Positions 18,478 through 28,712 of a stretch of 29,225 nucleotides of DNA are shown piece after piece. Under the pieces are notes generated by a model. That model was not told where the DNA came from. It saw only the letters and a list, made by a program, of their open reading frames with translations, and did not search any database. The DNA is from Rhizaria sp. SCN 62-66 (taxonomy: Eukaryota > Rhizaria, unplaced), in the NCBI GenBank assembly GCA_001724265.1, contig MEDY01000383.1:1-29225 (forward strand), read 5' to 3'. Numbering within the stretch: the first letter of the stretch is position 1; each line of letters opens with the position of its first letter. Both the position numbers and the translations under genes were made by a program.

Positions 18478-21400
18478 ATGTCCTCTTCCGTCGCGAAGCC
18501 ATCGCCCGCCTCCCAGCAGCCCGGCTTTAGCACCGCTCATCCTTCTTCACAATCACCCTCAGCAGCAGCAACTGGAGCGAACAACGCGACCGCAGCTAAC
18601 ACAAGCACTCTGTCCACGCCTGCAGCACCCGTGGGATCCCTCGCGCGTCACGGCCACGACTTCCTGGCCTTACTGCGCGAGTCCTTCCAGCCCGCGAGCG
18701 CGGCGTCGCTGCTCTCCGCGCGCGCGCGCGAGCGGCGGCAGCTGGCGGCCTTCTTCGGCGTCACGCTGCGCCGCGGCCGCAGCGGCTGCGTCTACGTCAC
18801 CGGCGCGCCCGGTACCGGCAAGACCATGCTTGTGGCGGCCGCGCTGGAGGAAAACCGCCTTGCGTTTGGCATGGGAGCCTTTCCGGGGCACGTGCTGCCG
18901 CAAAAGGTCGCCGTGAATGACAACATCACCACCACAACAGAGTCGGACTCCTCGAGTCGCAGCAATGACGCTGACCGTAACGCTGCTGTCGCCCCAAGTG
19001 TTAAGCGCTCTGCCCGCTCAGCCTCAAGCGCTAGAAACAGTGCGTCACAGTCGCACTCGTTGCGCTCACGGTCCTCACTCAGCTCGCAGTCTTATGGTTC
19101 AGAGATGCCTGCTTTTTCTCTCGTCTGGCTGAACGCTATGTCCATCGCTGACCGCACTGTCCGGCTCGAAGCCGTGCTCTCCGCTGACGCGCGCGCTGCG
19201 GCCGCGGCGGCTGCGGCCAGTGCTGCCAGGCTTGCGGCGGGCGGCGGGCCGGCCGTGGCTCTGAACAGTAGAAACAGCAATTACTACGGCGGTCACAGCA
19301 AGAGTAAGGTGGGGCGTCCGAAGCGTCGGCACCAGTCAGACTCGGAAGACTCTGATGACGATGACGACTTTCACGACAACGATGGCGCTGACAGTGACGA
19401 CGACGACCTGTACACAACCACAAAACAAGCCAAGACTAAGACTCAGGCTGTGGCCAACAGCGAGCCAGAGAATGAGAATGGGAACGAGACTGCGACAACG
19501 ACTGAAACCGCAGTGACTGAAACTGCAGTGACTGAGACTGCGAGCAATGCTGCTGTACAGAGTGGTGGGGACAACGAGTCCCTCACGATGCGCGCCCGTA
19601 TCAAGGCCGCACAGCAGAAACAGCAACAACAAACCAACAACAGCAGCCTCGCCGTCGACAGCGACAGCGACTACAGCGACGACGTTAACGACGACGACAC
19701 TGACAATGATGATAACAATCACGCTCTCGGACGCACCCGCCGCCGCCAAGACCGCGACGACGACGGCCAGCACACCTACGCAGCCGTCACCGCGGCGGGC
19801 CTCGCCGATGCGCAGGACCGGCGTTACGCTCTGCGCTGCCGGCGCCCGATGACCGTGCTCGTGATCGACGAAGTCGACCAGCTGCTGCTGCGGTCCAAGG
19901 CCGCACTCATGCGCGTGTTCCAGGCCCCGCGGCGCGCGTTCTCCTCACTCGTCATCGTCGCCATTGCCAACAAGGTCACGCTGACGCTGGACGACACGTT
20001 GCCCGTGCTGATGCAGGCTGGACTGGCACCGCCCACGGTCGTTTTTGCACCCTACGAGAGGGAGTGTCTGATCGAGATCTGCAAGTACCGAGTTGCCGCC
20101 GCGGTCACCGCTATGGCGAAACAGCTGCGCAGCGACGCAACGGCGCTCGGCTACACTGAAAGCGCTTCAACGAAGGCCACAACCAAGGCTAGGGCGACTC
20201 GGCAGTCCGCCAAGACAAAGGGCAAAATGCCAGCAAGTCGCCGCAACAGCAGCCGCAGCTACAACAACAACGGAGACTCCGACTCTGACGGGTCTGACTC
20301 TGATAGTGACGACAACGGCGAAACCGCGGCGGCGGCGTTGTCCCGCGCGTGCCGCCACGCGCCAGCCCTGGCCTTTTCCCCCGACGGACTCACGCTGATG
20401 GCCATGTTCGTTGCCAAGGAGTCCGGCGACGCGCGTCTCTTCCTCGCACACTGCACCGACGCGCTCACCGACGCGGGTGCATTCGCCGCGGCTGCCGCGT
20501 GCCCGCACGCGCGCGCCGTCAAACGCGTCGTGGCCGCGCACGCCGCGCTGCGCCGCGTCCGCGCCGCCGAAGCGCACGGCTACACCGTCTGCGCTCGCAG
20601 TAGCGCGCTGTACAACGACGACGATGGCGCGGCGGCGTTCGCGGTGCGGCGGCGCGAGAGCCCCCAGGAGCGGGCCGCGGCCGTCGCCACCGCGCGCGCC
20701 ACCCTGGCGGCCGCGGCGGAGGCGCGGCACGGCGTCGAGTGCTCCTGCGTGGCCGGGACTCTGTACGGCGCGCTGCTGGCCGTGTACTGCTCGGCTGCGT
20801 TTGGCACCGGACACGACGAGGCCATAGCAAAGCAGGGCGGCGCTGCGAAGCTCGCTCTCGTCGCTATGGCGCAGTCCACCGCCGGCAGTGGCAGTGCCGC
20901 TGCTGCTGTGGAAAGCACTGTGAAGCCGACTACTGCTGCGGCTGGGACTGTGCTGCCGGTGGTGTCATACCGGCAGGCGTCGCAGGTGGTGACGCGGCTC
21001 AAGGGCGACAAGAGCGTGGTGCGTTTAGTGGCGAACCTGCCGCGTGCGCAGCTGCTGCTGCTGCTCGTGCTCACCATGGCCCAGCGCTTCCACGTTGACG
21101 GCGTCGTGGGGGAGTTCACCACGATTGCGGTCTTTGCCAAGAAGTGTGCAGGGATCATGAAGGGGCTCGGCATGCCCGATATGACTGCAGTTGCCGTCGA
21201 CGAGACGCTTGAACTGCTCAGGGTACGGACAAAACAATGACAAGGTATCTTAACGCTTTATCTTGTTATTGAAGCATTACTCTCACTCTTTATTCTTATA
21301 TATTTTGCTTTTTTCTCGTTTTATACAGTGTTCTGGCTCAGTGGACGTGCTCCGCGGCACTGGGCCCGGTGGCAAGCGCTCTGCAGCCGCTGTAGCAGCG

Positions 21401-21589
21401 GCGCGCGCGCGTACCAGCGCGGGCGGCGCGCTCGCGTCGGCGGCCAATGACCTCAAGGTCACACTTAACGTGAGTCTTGACGACGTGCTCGACTATCTGG
21501 ACGATGCCGTTACGTTCTCGGAGATCGTCAAGAAGGTTCGCGCCCTTGTCGATGCCGCCGGACGAGCCGAGGCCGCAGCAGCGACTTGA
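18478..21589 (+). CDS. Orc1/Cdc6-family AAA+ replication initiator, two exons
   Basis: Orc1 and Cdc6 are AAA+ ATPases that load the MCM helicase at origins. Exons 18478-21222 and 21329-21589 (donor GTACGG, acceptor TATACAG, phase 0) give 1001 aa. Motifs: an initiator-type helix before the P-loop, VTGAPGTGKT (Walker A, from about residue 107), VWLNAMS, Walker B VLVIDEVDQL (D464-E465), sensor-1 region VIVAIAN, and FAPYERECLIEICKYR. A winged-helix C-terminus follows, with LPRAQLLLLLVLTMAQR, and exon 2 carries VTLNVSLDDVLDYLDD, like the last strand and helix of Orc1/Cdc6. Walker A and Walker B are about 355 residues apart, against roughly 80 in typical members, because of Ser, Ala, Asp/Glu and Gln-rich inserts. 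Another acidic Ser/Asp insert is at about 565-620. No BAH domain is visible. Whether it is Orc1 or Cdc6 cannot be settled here. The stop is TGA. Confidence 0.85.
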
Positions 21590-22181
21590 AGCGTCAACTG
21601 TTGCACCTCAAACTCATGGCGCATATGCGCGCTTGTCGAAATAATATTTATGTAAATTTGTTACACTAGTCTTACTGATAAATAACTCAAGCAATAAAAT
21701 AACACCTAACTTTCTATACCCCGAGTCCTGCAGTGATGTTTCATTTTCGGCGCAGTGACCGTTGACCGGACCGCGAGCGATACCAACGGCCAGCGACAAG
21801 ATCCGCCCAACGGCTAGTTCGTTGGCACCGTTTTGTGATCGCAGTCAAATCTTTATTCCGGCGTAACTCAACGTTGATCTCGGATGCTACCGTATATTAA
21901 AGAGTGTATATAAAATTTTATATCAAGATATTGTATTTGATTCACCTAACATGCCTGCTTTCCCCGAGGAAACCGTAGCGGAGAATCGGCCGACGCCACT
22001 GGCGTTATCGCGTGTGCCACCTTCTCTATAGCACATCGGTTTCATCACTATAACCATATTCTTTTGGCAAATAATCTTTTGTTTTTTGACAAAACACATC
22101 TCATTTTCAATATTCTTGACTTTCTCTGCTACTCCCCTTTGTTTGTGTGCTATACTACAACGTAGCGCGCCTATCCGCAAG
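21590..22181. promoter_or_regulatory. Upstream region of the kinesin-14 gene
   Basis: 592 nt. Four AACGG cores (two per strand) lie at 21759-21764, 21784-21789, 21808-21813 and 21828-21833. A TATATAAA string is at about 21907-21914. The leader before the ATG is pyrimidine-rich. The kinesin frame is open back to 22086 but those residues look like untranslated leader. Confidence 0.4.
21759..21833. promoter_or_regulatory. Cluster of Myb/MSA-like AACGG sites
   Basis: Four AACGG cores in 75 nt. The one at 21806-21815 (CCCAACGGCT) fits the plant mitosis-specific activator consensus YCYAACGGYY exactly, and the one at 21782-21791 fits 9 of 10. MSA elements bind three-repeat Myb factors and drive G2/M genes, including kinesins, which suits the downstream gene. 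The site lies about 350-420 nt before the ATG. Inference only. Confidence 0.35.
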
Positions 22182-25100
22182 ATGGAGACGCCGATGAAGA
22201 AAAAGGACGCGAACGCGCCGCCCGCGTTCCCGTTCTCGCCCTCAGTCACAATGGAGAAGATGGTCAACAAGGACAAGGAAATCCTTGACTTTGACAAGGA
22301 TATCCCGCTCGAGTCGATGATGACGGGTGCTGAGTTCACCCTCTACCGCCTGCCCGCGACCGCCACCGCCGCCACCGCCGCCTCAGTGCCCGTCGAGCGC
22401 GTGCGCATCTTCATGTACTACCGCCGCGACGTTCAGTTCGGCACGTTCTACTTCCGCGAGCTCTCTTCCTCCGCCGCGGCGGCCCCGCTGCCCGCGCGCT
22501 CCGAGCCCGCGCGCGCCGGTGACCACATCCTGCCTCTGTCTGCGCTCACCGACATCTGGCTCGGCAAGCAGACTGACACGCTGATGCACGCCGACGTGGC
22601 CGCGGCCGAGATCGAACGCTGCCTCTCGATCTTCTACACGTCCTCGGAGAACCCCGTGTGCCTGGACCTCGAGGCTGAGTCCGAGGAGCTGCTAGCGCTC
22701 TGGCTTATCGGCATTCACTACGTCATGAACAACGGCGGCCGCCAGCTCACCAAGAAGGACATCGAGGAGCAGGCTGCCGCCGCCGCCGCCGCGGATGCCG
22801 CCGCCGCGTCCTCCTCCTCCACAGCCGCCGCTGAGCCCGCCCCTGTGTCGACCGTGCCCGTCAGCGCGGCCCCGCACGACAACATCGACCTCGCCAGCGC
22901 TAAGGTCCAGAAGCCCAAGAAGTGGCTCCAGCAGCGCCGCTTTTCCATCCAGGACTACGCGCCGCGCTCCGCCATTGCGGCCGGCGGCATTGCGGCCGCC
23001 TCGCCCTACCGCGCGCCCCTCGTGGCCGCGCCCCTGGGCGGCGGCGCAGTCGACTCCGCCGTCGCCGGCGCTGTCACCGCCAAGCTGTCCCAGCTCAAGA
23101 CCGCGCTCCAGAGCACCGTCGCGCCCGCCGTGCACGCCGTCGCCGCCGCGCAGGCCGCGCACGCACAGGAGACGCGCGCCGCCGTCGCCGCGATGCGCAG
23201 CGAGATGCACACCGCGCTCTCCTCGGTGCTCGCGGCCGCCAAGGCGGAGAAGCAGCAGCAGGACGCGACGCAGACCGCGCTCATCGTCGCGCTCGAGAAG
23301 GAGCGCGCAGAGCGCAAGGTGCTGCTGAACCAGATGATCGAGGAGCACGGCAACATCCGCGTCTTTGCACGCGTGCGCCCGCTGCTGCCCTTCGAGGCCG
23401 GAAACGAGTCGTGCGTCTCGGTCACCGACGACGTCACTGACGACGCCATGACGGGCAACGGCAACAGCAAGCACGGCGGCGCGGGCAAGAGCGTCCTCGC
23501 AGCCATCGCAGGCGACCAAGAGGGCGTCGTCGAGGTCGCCGCAGCTGGCGCCAACAAGCCCGGCGGCGCCTTCATCTTCGACAAGGTCTTCGGCGCGCGC
23601 GCTGCCCAGGAGACCGTTGCCGAGGAGATCGTGCCCTTTGTGCACTCGTGCGTTGACGGCTACAACGTCTGCATCTTCGCCTACGGCCAGACGGGCTCCG
23701 GCAAGACGTACACGATGGAGGGCACTCGCGAGCGCCCCGGCGTCAACTACCGCGCGCTCGGCGAGCTTTTCTCGCGCACCGCCGCGCTGCAGCAGCAGCA
23801 CCAACAGACGGGCGGCGTCGGCGGCTTGACTTTCTCCATAGAAGTCTCGGTGGTGGAGATCTACAACGAGCAGCTGCGCGACCTGCTTGCACGCGACCAG
23901 GCGGCCAACAAGCTCAAGATCGTGCACGACCAAACCGCGGGCGTCTACGTCGCCGGGCTGGCGCGTGTGCCCGTGCACTCGGTCGACCAGGTCCGCTCGC
24001 TGCTTGAGAAGGAGGCCTACCCCAATCGCGCCGTGGGCACCACCAACATGAACGCGCAGTCCTCGCGCTCGCACTGCGTCCTCTTCGTGCACCTCGACCA
24101 GTGCAACGAGGCCACTGGCGCCAAGACCTCCGGCAAGCTCGTGCTCATCGACCTCGCCGGCTCCGAGCGCATCGACAAGTCCGGCGCGACGGGCCAGGCG
24201 CTCGCTGAGGCGCAGAACATCAACCAATCTCTGTCTGCGCTGGGCAACGTGATCCAGGCGCTGCAGAGCAAGAACAAGCACATCCCTTACCGCGACAGCA
24301 AGCTGACGGACATGCTCTCCGACTGTCTCGGCGGCAACGCCAAATGCCTCATGTTCTGCAACGTCAACCCGGCGATGTCGAATCAGAACGAGACGATGTG
24401 CTCTTTGCGCTTCGCCATGCGCGCGCGCAACACTGCGCTTGGCAAGGCGCAGAAGAACGTTAAGCCCGGTGTCTCCGCGGCCGCCAGCGCGGCGCAGATC
24501 GCCGCTCAGGTCGAGCTCAAGAAGATGCAGACAGCCTTCGCGGAGCTCTCTGAGGCCGCCAAGCTCAAGGACAAGAAGATTGCTCAGCTTGAGCTTTCCT
24601 CCGCGTCTGCCTCTTCCTCCGCGAGCGCCAACGCCGCAGCCGCGGCCGCGTCGCGCCAGATCGCTGAGCTCACCGCAAAGCTCGACGCGCAGAGCAAGGA
24701 GCTCGCGCGCCTGCGTTCCGCGCCTACCGTCGCCGCCACCGCCGCGCCCGCGCCGCTGTCGCTCGCGCGCTCCAGCGCCGCGGGCGCGTTCGGCCGCGTC
24801 GCGCGCCTCGACATGGCCTCCGTGATCGACGCCGACCTGGGCGCCGGCCCGTCGACCCCGCGCTCCCGCGCTTCCGTGTCCCGCTCCAGCTCCGGCGCCG
24901 TCCAGCGCAAGCGCCGCAGCTCCGACATGGCGGGCTCCTTCGGCGACGATGGCGCGAGCGAGAACTCGGCCCCCGTCCGCGGCTCCGTCGCCCTCGGCGG
25001 CGCTGCCAAGAAGAGCACTTTTGCGGCCACACGCACCGCGTCCGCGCGCTCCAGCGTCGCCGGCGCCGGCGCGGCCGGGCTCCCGCTCGGCGCCCGCGCC

Positions 25101-25271
25101 GCCGCCGCCGCGGGCGCTGGCGTGACCGGCACTCCCAACCGTACGCGCGCTGCGGGTGTCGTGCTCGGTGCCGCGCGCGGTGCCGTCGGCAACGGCGTCG
25201 CCGCTGGCGCTGCCGCTGGCGCTGCGGGCACCCGCACTCCTGTGCGCCGTGCCGCCACCTTCCGCATCTAA
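22182..25271 (+). CDS. Kinesin-14 motor protein with PH-like N-terminus and internal motor
   Basis: A single-exon gene of 1029 aa. The start is the ATG at 22182 (CGCAAG context); the upstream in-frame stretch looks like leader. Residues about 25-190 look like a pleckstrin-homology-type domain (ALTDIWLGKQ, LSIFYTSSENPVCLDLEAES, LLALWLIGIHYVM, a final helix as in PH folds). An Ala-rich linker and a predicted coiled coil (about 290-385) follow. The kinesin-14 neck LLNQMIEEHGNIRVFARVRP leads into the motor, with P-loop GQTGSGKT (502-509), switch I NAQSSRSH (from 624) and switch II DLAGSER (from 657); the motor ends near residue 750. The neck before the motor marks a minus-end-directed type. Unlike animal kinesin-14s, about 280 residues follow the motor: a short coiled coil (about 770-850) and a basic Ala/Ser/Arg tail that may bind microtubules. 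Asn/Gly and Gln inserts sit inside the motor. The stop is TAA. Confidence 0.9.
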   Translation: METPMKKKDANAPPAFPFSPSVTMEKMVNKDKEILDFDKDIPLESMMTGAEFTLYRLPATATAATAASVPVERVRIFMYYRRDVQFGTFYFRELSSSAAAAPLPARSEPARAGDHILPLSALTDIWLGKQTDTLMHADVAAAEIERCLSIFYTSSENPVCLDLEAESEELLALWLIGIHYVMNNGGRQLTKKDIEEQAAAAAAADAAAASSSSTAAAEPAPVSTVPVSAAPHDNIDLASAKVQKPKKWLQQRRFSIQDYAPRSAIAAGGIAAASPYRAPLVAAPLGGGAVDSAVAGAVTAKLSQLKTALQSTVAPAVHAVAAAQAAHAQETRAAVAAMRSEMHTALSSVLAAAKAEKQQQDATQTALIVALEKERAERKVLLNQMIEEHGNIRVFARVRPLLPFEAGNESCVSVTDDVTDDAMTGNGNSKHGGAGKSVLAAIAGDQEGVVEVAAAGANKPGGAFIFDKVFGARAAQETVAEEIVPFVHSCVDGYNVCIFAYGQTGSGKTYTMEGTRERPGVNYRALGELFSRTAALQQQHQQTGGVGGLTFSIEVSVVEIYNEQLRDLLARDQAANKLKIVHDQTAGVYVAGLARVPVHSVDQVRSLLEKEAYPNRAVGTTNMNAQSSRSHCVLFVHLDQCNEATGAKTSGKLVLIDLAGSERIDKSGATGQALAEAQNINQSLSALGNVIQALQSKNKHIPYRDSKLTDMLSDCLGGNAKCLMFCNVNPAMSNQNETMCSLRFAMRARNTALGKAQKNVKPGVSAAASAAQIAAQVELKKMQTAFAELSEAAKLKDKKIAQLELSSASASSSASANAAAAAASRQIAELTAKLDAQSKELARLRSAPTVAATAAPAPLSLARSSAAGAFGRVARLDMASVIDADLGAGPSTPRSRASVSRSSSGAVQRKRRSSDMAGSFGDDGASENSAPVRGSVALGGAAKKSTFAATRTASARSSVAGAGAAGLPLGARAAAAAGAGVTGTPNRTRAAGVVLGAARGAVGNGVAAGAAAGAAGTRTPVRRAATFRI

Positions 25272-25977
25272 GTGCCGCTAAAGCTATAGTCGTGCTTGGA
25301 TGGTGATTGTTGCTGAGCCTCCGCAAAATTTCACTGGTTATGTTAGTTTGTCTAAAAGTGAGTTGTACTCCTATTTTCTCTTTTATATGTTTTTGCTTTC
25401 TGTAAATGTTTCTTGTTATTGGCTTTGTTTGTTCAAGTCATAATTTGTTGTTTTCTAAAATGAAATGTGAGTGTACTACTTTGTGTAAAGAGTAGCATGT
25501 CACCCATCAGCGATCTCTCTCTCTCGCTTGCACACCTTTATCGCACGTTCGTTAGAGTGCAAGCAAGGACACACACGAAGAGAGACTGTGAGCGCAAACG
25601 CGACAGTGGGCGTGGCAGTGATGCCCTGCCCCCGCGCCGCCACAGCAAGCAACTTTGACACGAACGACATCACTCTCTTCGCAGAATACCATAAGCCTTA
25701 CGCTTTTTAAGGTGCTGTGTCTTAGTCTGCTTGTTCGTTGTCAAAGATATCACATATTTTGTAATACAATAGAGTTTATAAATCAAATCCGCCTCGCGCA
25801 TATGTATGTCAAATACTCGTCTTTTTGTATTCGATAATCTTAAACATATCTCGACACAACAAAATAACATAAAACGAGACAAACAACAAAGCTTGGCAGT
25901 ACATTGGCCAAATCGCTCCTCGCTTCGCTACGGCGCTCAGTCGCTCACCCAGTAGTCGCTGGCTGCTAGTATTGCGC
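25272..25977. other. Convergent intergenic region (3' ends of kinesin-14 and ATG16)
   Basis: About 700 nt, AT-rich on both sides with a GC-richer core at 25510-25650. Inside the core an 8-bp perfect inverted repeat, GCTTGCAC / GTGCAAGC (25526-25533 and 25557-25564), encloses a 23-nt loop. No coding or tRNA signal is seen. Confidence 0.5.
25526..25564. repeat. 8-bp inverted repeat with 23-nt loop
   Basis: GCTTGCAC pairs perfectly with GTGCAAGC. It could form a hairpin in transcripts running in from either convergent gene. There is no T-run that would suggest a terminator, and chance is possible. Confidence 0.4.
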
Positions 25978-28712
25978 TCACAGCCGCCTGAGCGCCTCCA
26001 TACCCGGTGAGAGCCCGGTGCCAGAGTGCGCAGTGGCGGCGCCGCCGCCGGGTTTGTTGCTGTTGATGTCGCTCACCACAACCTCGTCTTCGATCAGCGT
26101 GACGAACCCCATCCGGTTGACGCACGCGACCTGCCGCCCGTTGGGGTTCCAGTCCACGCACGTGATCGCGCTGCTCAGCGCCGACGCCCCACCCGCGCCC
26201 GCGGGCGCGGCGGCGGGTGCACGGGGGTTGTAGGCCGGCGTGTTGACCACGGTCGCTGGCTTGCTCGTGTTGCGCAGGTCCCAGAACGCCACGCGGCCTA
26301 AGTTATCGCCGGCCACAACGTAGCGCGCGTCCGGGTCCGGCGAGAAGGCCGCACGGGTGAGCTCCTGCCGGTTTACGTACGCGCCCAGCGCGCCGCCCAG
26401 CCCGGAGAGCTGCACCGTGGGTTCGCCCAGCGCGGCGCGAACGTCGCGAACCTGGATGCACCCGTCCCAGGAGTTCGTGAGGAGCAGGTTCTGCGTGGCG
26501 TCGAAGTCGATGGAGGTGATCCGCTGGCTGTGCGCGTCCTCGACGACGCCGATCTCGGTCATGTCGCCGTTGCCGTTGCCGGAGCCGGAGCCGGAGTCGG
26601 CGACGGCGGACCCCGAGACAGACCAGAGGCGGATCGACTTGTCCAGGTGGGCCGAGGCGAAGCGGCTGGTGAGGGACGCGACGGCCATGGCGACGGGCGC
26701 CGACTCGACCACGACTGCGCTGCTCGCGTCTCCGCCCGCAACGCTGCCGCCGCCGCCGCCGCCGCCACCGCCGCCGATGTTAATCCCCAGCACCGAGTCG
26801 CTGCTCTCACCAACGTTAACCAAGCGGAAGCAGTCTGTGCGGGAGCGCGCGGCCGTGACGAGCCGGTCGGGCCCGAGGAAGCCGAGCCCGACGACCTCGC
26901 CAGCCAGCGTCCACGTCCGCGGCGCCTGGCGCGTGAAGGTGTTCCAGACGTACGCCTTCTTGTCCGCGCCGCCAAACGCAATCGTGGCCCCGTCGGGTGC
27001 CGTGGAGAGACTCGACAGCGCGTGCTGCGAGGCCAGCACCGACAGACCTGGCTTGCCGGTGCGCGCCTGGTGGAACTTGACCGCGCCATCGGCTCCGGCT
27101 GTTACGAGCACGGCGCCGTCGCAGTGGTAACGGCACGCCGTGGCGGGCACGCCGCGGTGCGCCTCGCGGTGCACGCGCACCGTCACGGGAGGCACGGGCC
27201 GCGACTTGACCCCCCACGCCACGGTGCTGCGCTGCAGGTCGTCGGCGCTGAAACGGAGCACGGTCTCGCCGCCCGCGCCGCCCGCGCCGCCGCGGGTCGG
27301 CGTCGAGCCCGCGCCGCCGGTGAGGGCGTCGCCCGCCGCGCCGAGCGCCACGGAGGCCTTGAGCGCCATCAGCTCGGCGCGCGCGCGGGCCGCTTCGGTC
27401 TCGGCCTGCTTCAGCCGCGCGCCGCGCTCCTGCCACTCGCTCGCGTCCTAAGGAAAAGAGTGATAAAGTTATATACAGGAGTTATATTTTCTGTTAAAAC
27501 GACAAATTATTATAAATTACTTATAAATACAATTAACAATACAATATTTTGAAAATATCACTAAATTACCGCAAGACATGTGATAGCACGTACCTGGTGT
27601 GCGAGCGCGAGCTTGCGTTCGAGCGCCTCGACATATCCCTTGCGGACGGCGCCGTCGCGCGCGGCCTCATCGCGCTCGCGCCGCAGTGCCGCGATTGTGC
27701 CCTCGCGCGCGACGAGCAGCGCGTCCGTGTGCGCGAGCCGTCGGTCGGCGAGGGAGAGGTCGCGGGCGCGGCGGGCGCTGTCGGCGGTCAGCTTGGCAAC
27801 GAGCGCGCGCAGGTCCGCCAGGGACAGGCCCGCGGTCGTGGGGGCCATCGACGCCGCCGCCGCCGCCGCCGCCGCCGCCGAGGATGAGGCTGCGGAGGCT
27901 GTGGCGGCGGCGGTCAGGGTGGCGGGGCCAGCAGCAGAGGCTGAGGCAGCGCCGGCGCTGGCGCTGGCGCTGGCCGTGGGCGACGAGGGAGGCGATGGGC
28001 GCGCACCAGAGCCAGCGCCAGCGCCAGAGCCGGCGGAGGCCGACGAGGAGGCTGTGACGGGGTGGGGGACGCCGAGAGTGCCTGCGGACGAAGACGTGAC
28101 CAGAGACGCGCGGGGGGACCCCGCAACCGCGGCGGCAGCGCCGTGAGCGTGCTCGTGCCCGTGCTGCTGCGCCTGCGCCTGCGCGTTGGCGTTGGCAGAG
28201 TGCGGCTGTTGTTGCGAGTGGAGAGGGGGCAGCGCTGAAGCCAGCGCGGCGGCCTCCTGCTGCTGCTGATGCTGCTCGGCGGGGTCGCTGCTGCCCGCGG
28301 AGCCGCTGCCCCCGCTGAAAAGCAGGTTCGACAGCCCCTGAAAGCCGAGCCAGGCCTGCGGGCGCGAGGCGGCGAACGCGAACGCGGCCGCGAGCGGCGA
28401 CGGCGCGGCGGCGGCAGAGGGGTCGTTCAGCGCGGCCTCCTCGGCCGCGATCGCCGCAGCGGCCGCGCTGGCGTCGGCGTGCGCGGGCAGGGACGCGGCG
28501 CCCGAGGAGATAAGCGTGCGGAGACGCGTGCACTCGCGCGAGAGGGAGACGATGTGGAGCACGGCGTCGTTGTAGTCGGTCTGGAGCTGCGAATAGCCGT
28601 CCACGATCGGCTTGAACGGACGCGTCTCGGCGTCGTTGCGCGCTGTGATCGACGCGCGGATCGAGTTCACCCAGCAAGGGTCACCGGACAAGGCGGGCGG
28701 CGCGGTAGACAT
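25978..28712 (-). CDS. ATG16: ATG16 autophagy protein with WD40 propeller, two exons
   Basis: ATG16 binds the ATG12-ATG5 conjugate and places the ATG8 lipidation machinery on autophagosomal or endolysosomal membranes. Minus-strand exons 28712-27594 and 27447-25978 (donor GTACGT, acceptor CCTTAG, phase 0) give 862 aa. The N-terminal ATG5-binding helix pattern fits exactly: W14-x3-I18-x3-I22 and F33-x2-I36-x3-Y40-x2-L43. A long Ala/Gln/Ser-rich linker (about 70-275) follows, then a coiled coil (about 275-400) that spans the intron, with heptad-like LADLRALVAKLTADSARR and EWQERGARLKQAE. A WD40 propeller (about 425-840) contains VTAGADGAVKFHQ, FGGADKKAYVWN, FASAHLDKSIRLWSV, LLTNSWDGCIQVRDV, VVAGDNLGRVAFWDL and the last blade ITCVDWNPNGRQVACV. 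A run of about ten Gly interrupts the propeller at nt 26750-26785. The stop is TGA. The helix plus the coiled coil and propeller exclude PRP19, which starts with a U-box. Confidence 0.87.

Noticed and set aside
22692-24281. 529-codon open frame antisense to the kinesin motor
   Set aside because: Codon-bias shadow of a well-supported motor domain; no motif.
25978-28712. PRP19 (splicing factor) as the identity of the WD40 protein
   Set aside because: There is no U-box at the N-terminus. The N-terminal helix fits the ATG5-binding pattern of ATG16, and a coiled coil precedes the propeller.
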